In this document: one piece after another, positions 28,875 through 36,139 of the stretch | How the letters are laid out: each line of letters starts with the position of its first letter | Numbering within the stretch: the stretch's first letter is position 1 | DNA from: CBDDFN01 sp965227065 | GTDB lineage: Bacteria > Pseudomonadota > Alphaproteobacteria > SPJN01 | Assembly (NCBI GenBank): GCA_965227065.1 | Contig: CBDDFN010000002.1 | Span: 23,346-87,345, forward strand | Length of the DNA: 64,000 bases | Reading direction: 5' to 3' | Made by a program: the position numbers and the translations under genes | Notes under the pieces: model-generated | Seen by the model: only the letters and a program-made list of their open reading frames with translations | Told to the model about the DNA's origin: nothing | Databases searched by the model: none

Positions 28875-29138
28875 CTTTTTTGACGAATCCACCGTCAATT
28901 CCGCTTCATCATCCACAACGGCATATTCGGTTGACTTCGCCTTGGGCTCGGGATCGTCAAATTCCTTGGCGCTCAGACCACGCGCAATCAGCTCGCGGAT
29001 CGCGGCCGCCCGCGTGGGAATACGCTTTTCAAATCGCCACTCATCAATGATTTCAAGCTCCCGCTCATCCAGCATGACCTGAAGCCGTTCGGTCCGCTGA
29101 AGCTTGCGCTCCGCCGCAATGGTGGATTTGTTCGTCAT
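28866..29138 (-). CDS. Ribbon-helix-helix DNA-binding protein
   Basis: A 90-residue protein. Residues about 15-55 (ERLQVMLDERELEIIDEWRFEKRIPTRAAAIRELIARGL) have the beta-strand, helix, turn, helix pattern of CopG/Arc-type ribbon-helix-helix regulators. The C-terminal third is acidic and probably disordered. ATG 29138 follows GGGAG. No toxin gene is adjacent, so it is probably a stand-alone regulator, not an antitoxin. It is divergent from the ECF sigma gene. Confidence 0.75.
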   Translation of the reverse strand: MTNKSTIAAERKLQRTERLQVMLDERELEIIDEWRFEKRIPTRAAAIRELIARGLSAKEFDDPEPKAKSTEYAVVDDEAELTVDSSKKGT

Positions 29139-29450
29139 TGCGCAACTCCCTCACGCCACACTGCGGCCCAGCCCATCCCGGCCGCATATGTTTGTGCAAC
29201 TTACTCAAAATGAGCGGAAGACGGAAGATGCGCCGCTGTCTGAAGCGCTGCCGGCCACTCAAAGTATTAATAATGTATAACTTATAAATAATCCTCATTT
29301 TATATATTTATATCAAAATGCAAACTTGCCACAATTGATTTAATCTAATTATTTCAATGTTTTGCCCAAGTTTTGTCACGATTTATTTATTGATTTCTAT
29401 TGCGCGGCTCGTATGGTGAGTCGCGTTGTTCAAAACGAAAGGACAAAACA
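29139..29450. other. 312-bp AT-rich intergenic region between divergent regulators
   Basis: No gene seen. About 29260-29400 is very AT-rich (runs such as TTTTATATATTTATATC) in a GC-rich genome. It must hold the promoters of the RHH gene and the sigma factor. I found no GGAAC-N16-CGTT here, so the sigma gene does not show the self-activation site seen at its neighbours. Confidence 0.5.
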
Positions 29451-29990
29451 ATGTGTGCGTTCAAGTTCGACGCGTTGGAAGATGAAATCCCCCATTTGCG
29501 CCGCTTCGCGCGGTCGCTGGTGCGGAACCCCGACAAGGCGGACGATTTGGTACAAGACACGCTGGAGCGGGCGATCCGCCGCCACAGTTCGTTTGAAACA
29601 GGCACCAGCCTTCGGGCCTGGCTGTTCACCATTCTGCGCAATTTGCATATTGACCAGTGCCGCAAAGCCAAACGCCGGGGCGACACGGTCGAGATCGATG
29701 ATTTCGATACGGCCTTGTCGGTCGCGCCCGCACAAGGCACGCGCACCGAGTTGCGTGAGTTTATGACGGCATTCGCCGCGCTTGATCAGCGCGATCAGGA
29801 CCTTTTGAACATGGTCGCGATTGACGGCCTGTCCTATGAGGCCGCGGCGGAAATTTTTGACGTTCAGGTCGGCACGATCAAAAGCCGGTTGAGCCGCGCG
29901 CGGGCGCGCCTGCGCGATCTGGAGGAGTATGGCGACCCCGCCGTCACCGCACCGCCGCGTGACAGGCTGGCGCGCCTGGCCGCCCGATGA
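29451..29990 (+). CDS. ECF sigma factor (EcfG-like)
   Basis: A 179-residue extracytoplasmic-function sigma factor. Region 2 is seen at residues about 8-75 (PHLRRFARSLV, DDLVQDTLERAIRR, GTSLRAWLFTILRNLHIDQCRK) and region 4 at about 105-160 (FAALDQRDQDLLNMVAIDGLSYEAAAEIFDVQVGTIKSRLSRARARL). The region 2 text resembles EcfG-type sigma factors, and EcfG-consensus promoters cluster around it. ATG 29451 follows AAAGGA; the upstream in-frame start lacks one. PhyR and NepR genes are not in the window, so it may be a secondary EcfG paralogue. Confidence 0.88.
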   Translation: MCAFKFDALEDEIPHLRRFARSLVRNPDKADDLVQDTLERAIRRHSSFETGTSLRAWLFTILRNLHIDQCRKAKRRGDTVEIDDFDTALSVAPAQGTRTELREFMTAFAALDQRDQDLLNMVAIDGLSYEAAAEIFDVQVGTIKSRLSRARARLRDLEEYGDPAVTAPPRDRLARLAAR

Positions 29991-30175
29991 CACCGGTGCT
30001 TCACATATTCACCCCGATGGATGTGCATCGCTTTGTCGATGATGTGCTGGATGAGCATGAGCGGCGCGCCTTCCTCGCTTTTTTGAGCGATGCGCCCCAC
30101 TCCCAAGACGATGTCCGTGCCTATGAACGGCAAAACCGCCTGCTTGTCGAGGCAACCCGCGCGACCGGCCTGTAG
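29987..30175 (+). CDS. Mini anti-sigma-like protein coupled to the ECF sigma gene (62 aa)
   Basis: A 62-residue helical protein whose ATG overlaps the sigma stop (ATGA), so it is translated with the sigma factor. Its text (MDVHRFVDDVLDEHERRAFLAFLSDAPHSQDDVRAYERQ) resembles the first helices of anti-sigma factors, where the domain binds sigma, but zinc ligands and a membrane anchor are missing. It is followed by a clear terminator. A regulator of the partner sigma is the natural guess, not shown by a recognised family match. Confidence 0.65.
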   Translation: MTPVLHIFTPMDVHRFVDDVLDEHERRAFLAFLSDAPHSQDDVRAYERQNRLLVEATRATGL

Positions 30176-30198
30176 CCTGCGGGATCATAACAATGAAC

Positions 30199-30229
30199 GG
30201 CCGGTCCCCGGTGAGGGGCCGGCCTTTTT
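30199..30229 (+). terminator. Rho-independent terminator after the sigma/anti-sigma pair
   Basis: GGCCGGTCCCC and GGGGCCGGCC pair around a GGTGA loop (one bulged T), followed by TTTTT, 23 bases past the stop codon of the 62-residue gene. Confidence 0.88.
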
Positions 30230-30248
30230 ATTGAGCCCGGCGAAAAGA

Positions 30249-30276
30249 AAAGGCGGAGGGATCAACCTCCGCCTTT
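30249..30276 (-). terminator. Rho-independent terminator after the csbD-like gene
   Basis: A perfect 11-bp stem (AAAGGCGGAGG / CCTCCGCCTTT) with a 6-base loop. On the minus strand it is followed by TTTCTTTTCG. It lies 33 bases past the stop codon. Confidence 0.85.
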
Positions 30277-30308
30277 CTTGCTGATATGGAGATCAGCGAA
30301 AGCCGCGC

Positions 30309-30506
30309 TTAGATCTTGTCGCGCAATTCATCCAGCTGCTTGCGGATCGCTTCTTTCGATTCGCCATATTTTTGCTGAATGGTCCCGACAAGCTCTTCGA
30401 TCTTGCCTTCGGCCTTGTCAAACTCATCGTCGGAGATGTCTCCCCACTTTTGTTTGACCTTGCCGCGCAGTTCACGCAATTCGCCGAGTTCTTTGTCAGT
30501 TGACAT
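30309..30506 (-). CDS. CsbD family stress-response protein
   Basis: A 65-residue protein of the CsbD family, small abundant stress proteins of unknown mechanism. The text LRELRGKVKQKWGDISDDEFDKAEGKIEELVG is the family signature. ATG 30506 follows AAGGAG 6-7 bases upstream; the longer frame to 30530 is not needed. A perfect GGAAC-N16-CGTT site lies 94-118 bases upstream on the same strand, matching general-stress control. Confidence 0.9.
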   Translation of the reverse strand: MSTDKELGELRELRGKVKQKWGDISDDEFDKAEGKIEELVGTIQQKYGESKEAIRKQLDELRDKI

Positions 30507-30599
30507 CGGATACTCCTTTCTTCGCTTCACTCACACTGCATGCGGGCGCCTCGCGAACCATCGGTTCTTGGGGGCGGCGCCCTCAGCAGCTACCCCATC

Positions 30600-30624
30600 A
30601 ACGTGTCCGCGCAGCCATTGTTCC
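30600..30624 (-). promoter_or_regulatory. EcfG-type promoter, GGAAC-N16-CGTT, for csbD-like gene
   Basis: On the minus strand GGAAC (30624-30620) and CGTT (30603-30600) are separated by 16 bases. Transcription toward the CsbD gene (start 30506) would give a leader of about 85 bases. Confidence 0.8.
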
Positions 30625-30668
30625 CCGCGCAATCGGACGCAGGGCAGGACGCAGGGCAGGACGCTGGC

Positions 30669-30693
30669 GGAACCCCGGCGCAACCGCAGCGTT
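30669..30693 (+). promoter_or_regulatory. EcfG-type promoter, GGAAC-N16-CGTT, for exoD-like gene
   Basis: GGAAC (30669-30673) and CGTT (30690-30693) are separated by 16 bases, 37 bases before the ATG of the ExoD gene. It lies 45 bases from the opposite-facing site of the CsbD gene, making a divergent EcfG promoter pair. Confidence 0.8.
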
Positions 30694-30730
30694 CATGCAG
30701 GGTATGCGGTGCAGCGAGAGGACCCCTGCC

Positions 30731-31339
30731 ATGACAAGTCATCAAGAGACAGGCCAGCAAGACAGTTTGACCCCGGCGGATATTGTCGATTGTGTGGAAG
30801 CCAAAATAGATGATGAGCCGACATTGGGGACACTGATCAATGCGGCCGGTCACCGGACCTATGGCCCGATGCTGTTGATCCCCGCCTTGATCGCGCTGGC
30901 CCCGACCGGCGCCATCCCCGGCATTCCGTCAGCCTGCGGTGCAATTTTGGTGCTGGTATCGCTGCAAATGATTGCCGGACGCGAACAGCCCTGGATTCCC
31001 CGGCGGCTTCTGAATATCCGCCTCAAGCGCAGTCTGGTGGAAAAAGCGGTCGAGAAAGGCCGCCCGCCGGCCCGCTGGCTGTCGCGCCAGGTGCATGAAC
31101 GCTGGCCGGTGATGATTTCGCGGCCCGCGCTGATCGGGGCCGGGCTGGTCATTGCGGCGCTGGCTGGCTTGATGGTTCCGCTTGAGCTGGTGCCGTTTGC
31201 GGTTGCCTTGCCCGCCTTTGCGGTTGTGATCCTGGCGCTTGGCCTGTCGACCCGTGATGGCCTTGTCATCACCCTGGGGCTCGGCGCGGCGGCGCTCGCG
31301 GCGGCCGCTGCATTGTGGCTTTTGCGCACCACTGGCTAA
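30731..31339 (+). CDS. exoD: ExoD family membrane protein
   Basis: A 202-residue protein of the ExoD (exopolysaccharide synthesis) family, first linked to Rhizobium exopolysaccharide and alkali tolerance; its biochemical role is unknown. Family blocks are GHRTYGPMLLIPALIALAPTGAIPGIP near residue 40, QMIAGREQPWIPRRL, and three C-terminal hydrophobic segments from residue about 125. ATG 30731 follows GAGAGGA; the frame upstream is open but non-homologous. Preceded by a perfect EcfG-type promoter. Confidence 0.9.
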   Translation: MTSHQETGQQDSLTPADIVDCVEAKIDDEPTLGTLINAAGHRTYGPMLLIPALIALAPTGAIPGIPSACGAILVLVSLQMIAGREQPWIPRRLLNIRLKRSLVEKAVEKGRPPARWLSRQVHERWPVMISRPALIGAGLVIAALAGLMVPLELVPFAVALPAFAVVILALGLSTRDGLVITLGLGAAALAAAAALWLLRTTG

Positions 31340-31355
31340 GCGGCTGCCGCAATCG

Positions 31356-31380
31356 GGGAACCGGTTCGCAGTCCAGACGT
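31356..31380 (+). promoter_or_regulatory. Near-consensus EcfG-type promoter (GGAAC-N16-CGTC)
   Basis: GGAAC (31356-31360) and CGTC (31377-31380) are 16 bases apart; the last base departs from CGTT. It lies 35 bases before the ATG of the PLDc_N gene and may also serve the small lipoprotein gene behind it. Confidence 0.55.
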
Positions 31381-31414
31381 CAATCCGCTGTTTAGAGCGA
31401 AGAAAGGACGGACC

Positions 31415-31600
31415 ATGGGTATCGAAGTTTCAGGCCTGATCGGCCTTGTTGTTCTCATCCTCGACATCTGGGCGATTGTCCATGTCATCGGAAGTGGCGC
31501 GACCGTCCCCGCCAAGGTTCTTTGGTCGCTGCTGATCGTGTTCCTGCCGGTTCTCGGCCTGATCATCTGGCTTTTGGCCGGACCGCGCGCAGTTCGTTAA
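31415..31600 (+). CDS. Small membrane protein with PLDc_N-type domain (61 aa)
   Basis: A 61-residue protein with two hydrophobic helices (residues 6-26 and 34-55) separated by a short loop. LDIWAIVHVIGSGATVPAKVLWSLLIVFLPVLGLIIWLLAG matches the phospholipase D nuclease N-terminal (PLDc_N) domain, which occurs alone in many small stress proteins. ATG 31415 follows AAAGGA. It stands behind a near-consensus EcfG promoter. Confidence 0.82.
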   Translation: MGIEVSGLIGLVVLILDIWAIVHVIGSGATVPAKVLWSLLIVFLPVLGLIIWLLAGPRAVR

Positions 31601-31649
31601 GCGCGCCCTCACCCCCCCAATTCCCCCCCAAGGTCAAAGGAGAATGACC

Positions 31650-31850
31650 ATGACCAAGACGATGAAAACCCTGAAAGCGGGCCTGCTGGCCCTCACCCTG
31701 TTTGGCGGTGCCACCATTCTGGCGGCTTGCGAAGAGGAAGGCCCGGCCGAGAAAGCCGGTAAGGAAATCGACAATGCCGGTGAAGAGATGGGTGAAGCCA
31801 TCGAAGAGTTCGGCGATTCGGTCGAAGACGCCGCCGATGACGCCAGGTAA
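31650..31850 (+). CDS. Small acidic lipoprotein (entericidin-like)
   Basis: A 66-residue protein with a lipoprotein signal peptide ending in the lipobox LAAC (cysteine near residue 27), then a very acidic, helical mature part (EEEGPAEKAGKEIDNAGEEMGEAIEEFG). This looks like entericidin or other small stress lipoproteins. ATG 31650 lies 7 bases after AAAGGAGA; ATG 31644 is also in frame. It probably shares the stress promoter at 31356 and is followed by a terminator. Confidence 0.78.
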   Translation: MTKTMKTLKAGLLALTLFGGATILAACEEEGPAEKAGKEIDNAGEEMGEAIEEFGDSVEDAADDAR

Positions 31851-31875
31851 GCGCATCGCACCGGTCACACCCATG

Positions 31876-31901
31876 GGGCGGGCCGCTGGGTCCGCCCTTT
31901 T
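31876..31901 (+). terminator. Rho-independent terminator after the small lipoprotein gene
   Basis: GGGCGGGCC and GGTCCGCCC pair (one G-T wobble) around a short loop, followed by TTTT, 25 bases past the stop codon. Confidence 0.75.
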
Positions 31902-32003
31902 ACTTGCTGTTAATTCAATACGCCTTGCTCTGCGTCACGCAGCCTTTAAAGTAGTTTGAAACTTCGCCCTGTGGTGAAGATGGGCAAAGGGCAGGAGTAT
32001 TTC

Positions 32004-35000
32004 ATGACATCGATCGACAATCGCCAACCCATGTTGGCGATCAACAAATCCATTGCGCTTCAAGGCATTTATCCGTCTAGCGGTGGTGATCAACCGCTCA
32101 CGCTCGGCACTATTCATTATTTCGGGTTCAACTTTGAACCGCGGGGCGGTGCGGATGTTGCCGGCCAATTGCTGCCGATTTCACAGCATTCCGCCCTGTT
32201 CTCGCTTCTAGGCACCACCTATGGGGGCGATGGCCGCACCACCTTTGGCTTGCCCGACCTGCAAGGCGAGCTTGGCGTCGGTGAAGGCACCGGACCGGGT
32301 CTCAGCCCCGTCGTGCAAGGGGCGAAATTCGGCGACAGCTTTATCGACCTGACGCAGAACAATCTGCCCGCCTCACAAGGCGGCACCAGCACGCCTTTCA
32401 CCAATGTGCAGGAAAGCGCCGGCACGGTGTACGCCATCAAGACCAATGGCCTGTTCCCCGGCGATACGCTGCCCGGCCACGGCTTTATGGGCCAGGTGGC
32501 TGAATTTGCCATTGCCAATTCCAGCCAGCTGCCCGGCGGCTGGGTGCCGGCCGAAGGCCAGCTTTTGTCCATATCCTCCAACACTGCCTTGTTCTCGCTT
32601 TTGGGAACGACCTATGGCGGGGATGGCCGCACCACCTTTGCCCTGCCCGATCTGCGCGGCCGGGTGCCGGTGGGCGAAGGCCACGGGCCGGGGCTTGAAG
32701 ATGTCTCTCTGGGTGAGCGGATCGGGACCGGGACTGTGACGCTCTCCGACAATAATCTGCCCAACCCGCTGGGCGGCGGGCAGTCTTACGACAATCATCA
32801 GCCCTCGCTGGGTCTCAATTTCGGCGTCGTGCTTTACGGCATCTACCCCTCGCGCAACGCCAACACAGAAGGCGATGCACCGGTCCAGTCGCTCAACGGC
32901 AGCGATCTTGTTCTGGGCGAAATCGTGATGTGGGCGGGCGACGACACCGGTTATGGCAATGTGCTGTCGGCCGATGGCCAATTGCTCTCGATCAGCCAAT
33001 TCAGCGCCCTGTTCTCGCTGTTTGGCACAATTTATGGCGGCGATGGCCGCACCACCTTTGCCCTGCCTGATCTGCGCGGCCGCGCCGTCACCGACGATGA
33101 TACCGGCACCTACCGGATCGGAAACAGGATCGGCACTGAAGACAGTCTTGTTCAAATCAGCGATTTGCCCGACCTGCCCGCCAACGCCGAGGATGACGCC
33201 TTTGCGACCGACGATACGGTAGCGATTGGCGCGGGCCTCAATGTCCATAATGACAATGGATCGGGCGCTGACAGCGACATTAATGGCGATCCGTTCGATG
33301 TCACCCATGTCAATGGCGAGGCTGCCGATGTGGGCGTGCCGATCACCCTGCCCTCAGGCGCCAGCCTGACCCTCAACGCCGATGGCACCTTTAGTTATGA
33401 TCCTTCCGGCGGCTTTGAAAGCGTGCCTTTTGTAGGCTCCGGCGCGATTGACACGCAAACGACAGACAGCTTCACCTACACGATCACCGGCGGCGACACC
33501 GCAACCGTCACCGTCACGATCGCCGGCCAGGACAATAAGGATATTCTGCTCAGCACGGGTTTCCGCGATCATTTTATGGGCGGGCTCGACAATGACATTT
33601 ATGCCTTTGATGTCGCTCGCTTTCAGCCCGGCAGCCGGATTACCGAAACATCCGGCGAAGGCACCGACACGCTGCAATTCGGCGCAGGGGCCGGCCTGGG
33701 CGATTTCGCCTTTGACCTCGATGGTTCCGATCTTGTCGTCACCCGCCTCAATCCGATGAACGACCAGTCGGTCATCATCACAGACTTTACCGGCGGCGGC
33801 ACAATCGAAAGCCTGCTGCTTGACGGCATGAGCCCGCTCAGCGTTACCGACAAGATCAATCTGGCGAGCACCGGCACACTGTCTGGCCCGGCCAATACAG
33901 GGGCGGTGGGCCGGGTCGGCTCAAGCTTTGCGTTTGCAGGCCAGTACAGCCTTGCGGGCACCGATGCCGCGCTGTTCGAGATCGACGCGGACAGCGGCTT
34001 TGTCTCTTTCGCCAATCCGTTTGCCACTGCACCGGGCACCTATCAGATCGACGTCACCATCGAGACGCTGACAACGCGCGAAATCAAAGCGGTGACAATC
34101 ACGGTTGATCCCGCCGATGGCCGGGTTCCGCAGCAAGGCGGCACCGGCGATGACAATGTGTATGGCGGATCGGGCGCCGATATTCTGGCGGGCCTTGAAG
34201 GCGCGGACCGGCTCAATGGCCGCGTCGGCAATGATGAGCTGTTTGGCGGCGCGGGCGCTGATGTGCTGCGCGGCGAGGTCGGCAATGATGTGCTGTTCGG
34301 CGGCGATGACGCCGATGATCTGGCCGGGCAGGATGGTGCCGATATCGTGGTCGGCGGCGCGGGCGACGACACAGTGCGCGGCAATGCCGGTGAAGACACG
34401 CTGTTTGGCGGCACCGGCAATGACACGCTGGATGGCCGGACCAACAATGACATGCTCTATGGCGGATCGGGCAATGATGATGCCTTTGGCGGGGTTGGCG
34501 ATGACACCATCTATGGCGGGCTTGGTGCCGACCTGGTTGATGGCGGCGACGGCAATGACATGCTGTTCGGCGAAGATGGCGATGACCTGATCCGCGGCGA
34601 TGCGGGCGAGGATATTCTGTATGGCGGGCTGGGCGCTGACCTTATGCGCGGCGGGGCCGATAATGACAGCTTGACCGGCGGCGGCGGCGATGACGACATG
34701 GCCGGGGAAGCAGGCGATGACATTGTGCTTGGCGGGCTGGGCAACGACATTTTGCAGGGCAATGACGGCAATGACACGCTCGATGGCGGCCTTGGCGACG
34801 ATATCATTCTGGGTGGCGCGGGTGCTGATGTCATCTCGGGCGGGCTTGGCCTGGATTATCTGTATGGCGGGGGCACCGATGGTGCACAGGATCTGTTCAT
34901 CCAGATATATGACCCCCACCGCGAAACCGGCGACGGGGTCGATGTGATTGCCGATTTTGAAGACGGGGTCGATCTGATTGTGCTGTCAAACCTGACTTTC

Positions 35001-35180
35001 GCTGATCTCGAGATCACCGACACAACCTTGCCCAACGGCTCCATGGGTGTGGGGGTTGAGTTCACGCCCAATTCAACGGTCGCCGAAACGCTGGCGCAAA
35101 CCAACATCACCACCGGCGGTTTCTTCATTGCCGGGCTGACGGCGGCTGACATCACCATTGCGGATTTCATGATCGTGTAA
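32004..35180 (+). CDS. Tail-collar repeat / RTX fusion exoprotein (1,058 aa)
   Basis: A large, likely type-I-secreted protein without a signal peptide. It opens with three copies of a phage tail-collar (microcystin-dependent-protein-like) domain, each with the core ALFSLLGTTYGGDGRTTF and a following LPDLRG, at residues about 59-85, 196-215 and 333-355. A VCBS/cadherin-like beta domain follows (about 406-509, NADGTFSYDP), then a linker, then RTX nonapeptide repeats (GGxGxDxxx) at about 711-962, and a non-repetitive C-terminal region of about 95 residues where a T1SS signal is expected. ATG 32004 follows GCAGGAG. No transporter genes are nearby. Adhesive or structural role is a guess. Confidence 0.85.
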   Translation: MTSIDNRQPMLAINKSIALQGIYPSSGGDQPLTLGTIHYFGFNFEPRGGADVAGQLLPISQHSALFSLLGTTYGGDGRTTFGLPDLQGELGVGEGTGPGLSPVVQGAKFGDSFIDLTQNNLPASQGGTSTPFTNVQESAGTVYAIKTNGLFPGDTLPGHGFMGQVAEFAIANSSQLPGGWVPAEGQLLSISSNTALFSLLGTTYGGDGRTTFALPDLRGRVPVGEGHGPGLEDVSLGERIGTGTVTLSDNNLPNPLGGGQSYDNHQPSLGLNFGVVLYGIYPSRNANTEGDAPVQSLNGSDLVLGEIVMWAGDDTGYGNVLSADGQLLSISQFSALFSLFGTIYGGDGRTTFALPDLRGRAVTDDDTGTYRIGNRIGTEDSLVQISDLPDLPANAEDDAFATDDTVAIGAGLNVHNDNGSGADSDINGDPFDVTHVNGEAADVGVPITLPSGASLTLNADGTFSYDPSGGFESVPFVGSGAIDTQTTDSFTYTITGGDTATVTVTIAGQDNKDILLSTGFRDHFMGGLDNDIYAFDVARFQPGSRITETSGEGTDTLQFGAGAGLGDFAFDLDGSDLVVTRLNPMNDQSVIITDFTGGGTIESLLLDGMSPLSVTDKINLASTGTLSGPANTGAVGRVGSSFAFAGQYSLAGTDAALFEIDADSGFVSFANPFATAPGTYQIDVTIETLTTREIKAVTITVDPADGRVPQQGGTGDDNVYGGSGADILAGLEGADRLNGRVGNDELFGGAGADVLRGEVGNDVLFGGDDADDLAGQDGADIVVGGAGDDTVRGNAGEDTLFGGTGNDTLDGRTNNDMLYGGSGNDDAFGGVGDDTIYGGLGADLVDGGDGNDMLFGEDGDDLIRGDAGEDILYGGLGADLMRGGADNDSLTGGGGDDDMAGEAGDDIVLGGLGNDILQGNDGNDTLDGGLGDDIILGGAGADVISGGLGLDYLYGGGTDGAQDLFIQIYDPHRETGDGVDVIADFEDGVDLIVLSNLTFADLEITDTTLPNGSMGVGVEFTPNSTVAETLAQTNITTGGFFIAGLTAADITIADFMIV

Positions 35181-35230
35181 GGCTGACCCCTCGTGCGCTG
35201 CACAACCGGGTAAAAAATGACCTTGCGTGC

Positions 35231-35255
35231 GGAACATCACCGCGTCTTGGTCGTT
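35231..35255 (+). promoter_or_regulatory. EcfG-type promoter, GGAAC-N16-CGTT, for the 35.3-kb secreted protein
   Basis: GGAAC (35231-35235) and CGTT (35252-35255) are separated by 16 bases, 34 bases before the ATG at 35290. Confidence 0.8.
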
Positions 35256-35289
35256 TCCTCCATGGTTGACGCAGACAAAGGAGGTTTCC

Positions 35290-35916
35290 ATGAAACGTTT
35301 GACGGCATCCGCTACAATTGCTGCCCTGATGATGGCCACCACCGCGCCGGTTGTGGCGCAGGTCAACGCAACCGGCACCGCCGGCGGCGCCGGGGCCATT
35401 GCAGGCCCCGCCGGAACTGCTTCGGGCATGGGTGAGGCCAACGGCATGGGCCACGCCAACCCGCATTTGCCGGGTTCGATGCAATCGACCAGCCCATCCA
35501 TGGAGGGGTTTGAAGCCCCCGCCCGCAGCGATGTCAGCAACACTGCTGATCCTGAAAAACTGCCCGACGGCGACCTGACAGCCGCTGCTGAAACCCGCGC
35601 CACGGCTAATCCGGCGCTGACCGAAAAGGCCGATACCGATATCGCGGCCAAGGCCAGGTTTGATCAGAAGTCTGATTTTGAACGCTGGGCCGAAACCCGC
35701 ATGGACCAGTTCGCCGCCTTTTCAAGCGACACCCAGGAATGGGCCAAGGTTGCGACTGAAGAAGAACGCGCCGCATTCAATGACGCGCTGGAGGACGCCA
35801 AGGAAGCGATGAGCGACGTCAAGGATGCCGGTGAAGAAGTCTGGGATGACAGCCGTGACGCCATGGTTGAAGCGATCATCAAGCTTGAAGCCGAGATGGA
35901 CGCCCACACCTCATAA
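35290..35916 (+). CDS. Secreted acidic protein, stress-promoter controlled, unknown function
   Basis: A 208-residue protein with a Sec signal peptide (residues 1-23, ending PVVAQ). The next stretch is Gly/Ala/Met-rich (GTAGGAGAIAGPAGTASGMGEANGM region), and the C-terminal half is charged and helical (DFERWAETRMDQFAAF, then AFNDALEDAKEAMSDVKDAGEEVWDD). ATG 35290 follows GGAGG. I do not recognise a family. A perfect EcfG-type promoter precedes it and a palindromic terminator follows, so it is a single stress-controlled unit, perhaps a periplasmic stress protein. Confidence 0.75.
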   Translation: MKRLTASATIAALMMATTAPVVAQVNATGTAGGAGAIAGPAGTASGMGEANGMGHANPHLPGSMQSTSPSMEGFEAPARSDVSNTADPEKLPDGDLTAAAETRATANPALTEKADTDIAAKARFDQKSDFERWAETRMDQFAAFSSDTQEWAKVATEEERAAFNDALEDAKEAMSDVKDAGEEVWDDSRDAMVEAIIKLEAEMDAHTS

Positions 35917-35942
35917 GCCAGCAGGCTTGACCTGAAAACGGC

Positions 35943-35969
35943 AAGGGCCGGACAGCTGTCCGGCCCTTT
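35943..35969 (+). terminator. Rho-independent terminator
   Basis: A perfect palindrome from AAGGGCCGGACAG to CTGTCCGGCCCTT followed by T residues, 27 bases past the stop of the secreted protein gene. Confidence 0.82.
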
Positions 35970-36047
35970 GTCTTTGTCCGCAAAAGGCGTCATGTTGGCG
36001 CTTGCAAGCGGGGGGCGTTTCGCCATAGTGTCCCGGCCTTGCTTGAT

Positions 36048-36123
<76 letters not shown>

Positions 36124-36139
36124 TAATTTGACGGCTTTG

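Noticed and set aside
28866..29138. RHH gene as antitoxin of a toxin-antitoxin pair
   Set aside because: No small toxin-like gene overlaps or adjoins it on the same strand.
28850..29450. An EcfG-type promoter for the ECF sigma gene itself
   Set aside because: I searched the 312-bp upstream region for GGAAC-N16/17-CGTT and found no match.
34135..34890. Tandem DNA repeats in the RTX regions that could be taken for a CRISPR array or satellite
   Set aside because: The repeats have a 27-base coding period for GGxGxDxxx, vary in sequence, and have no spacers.
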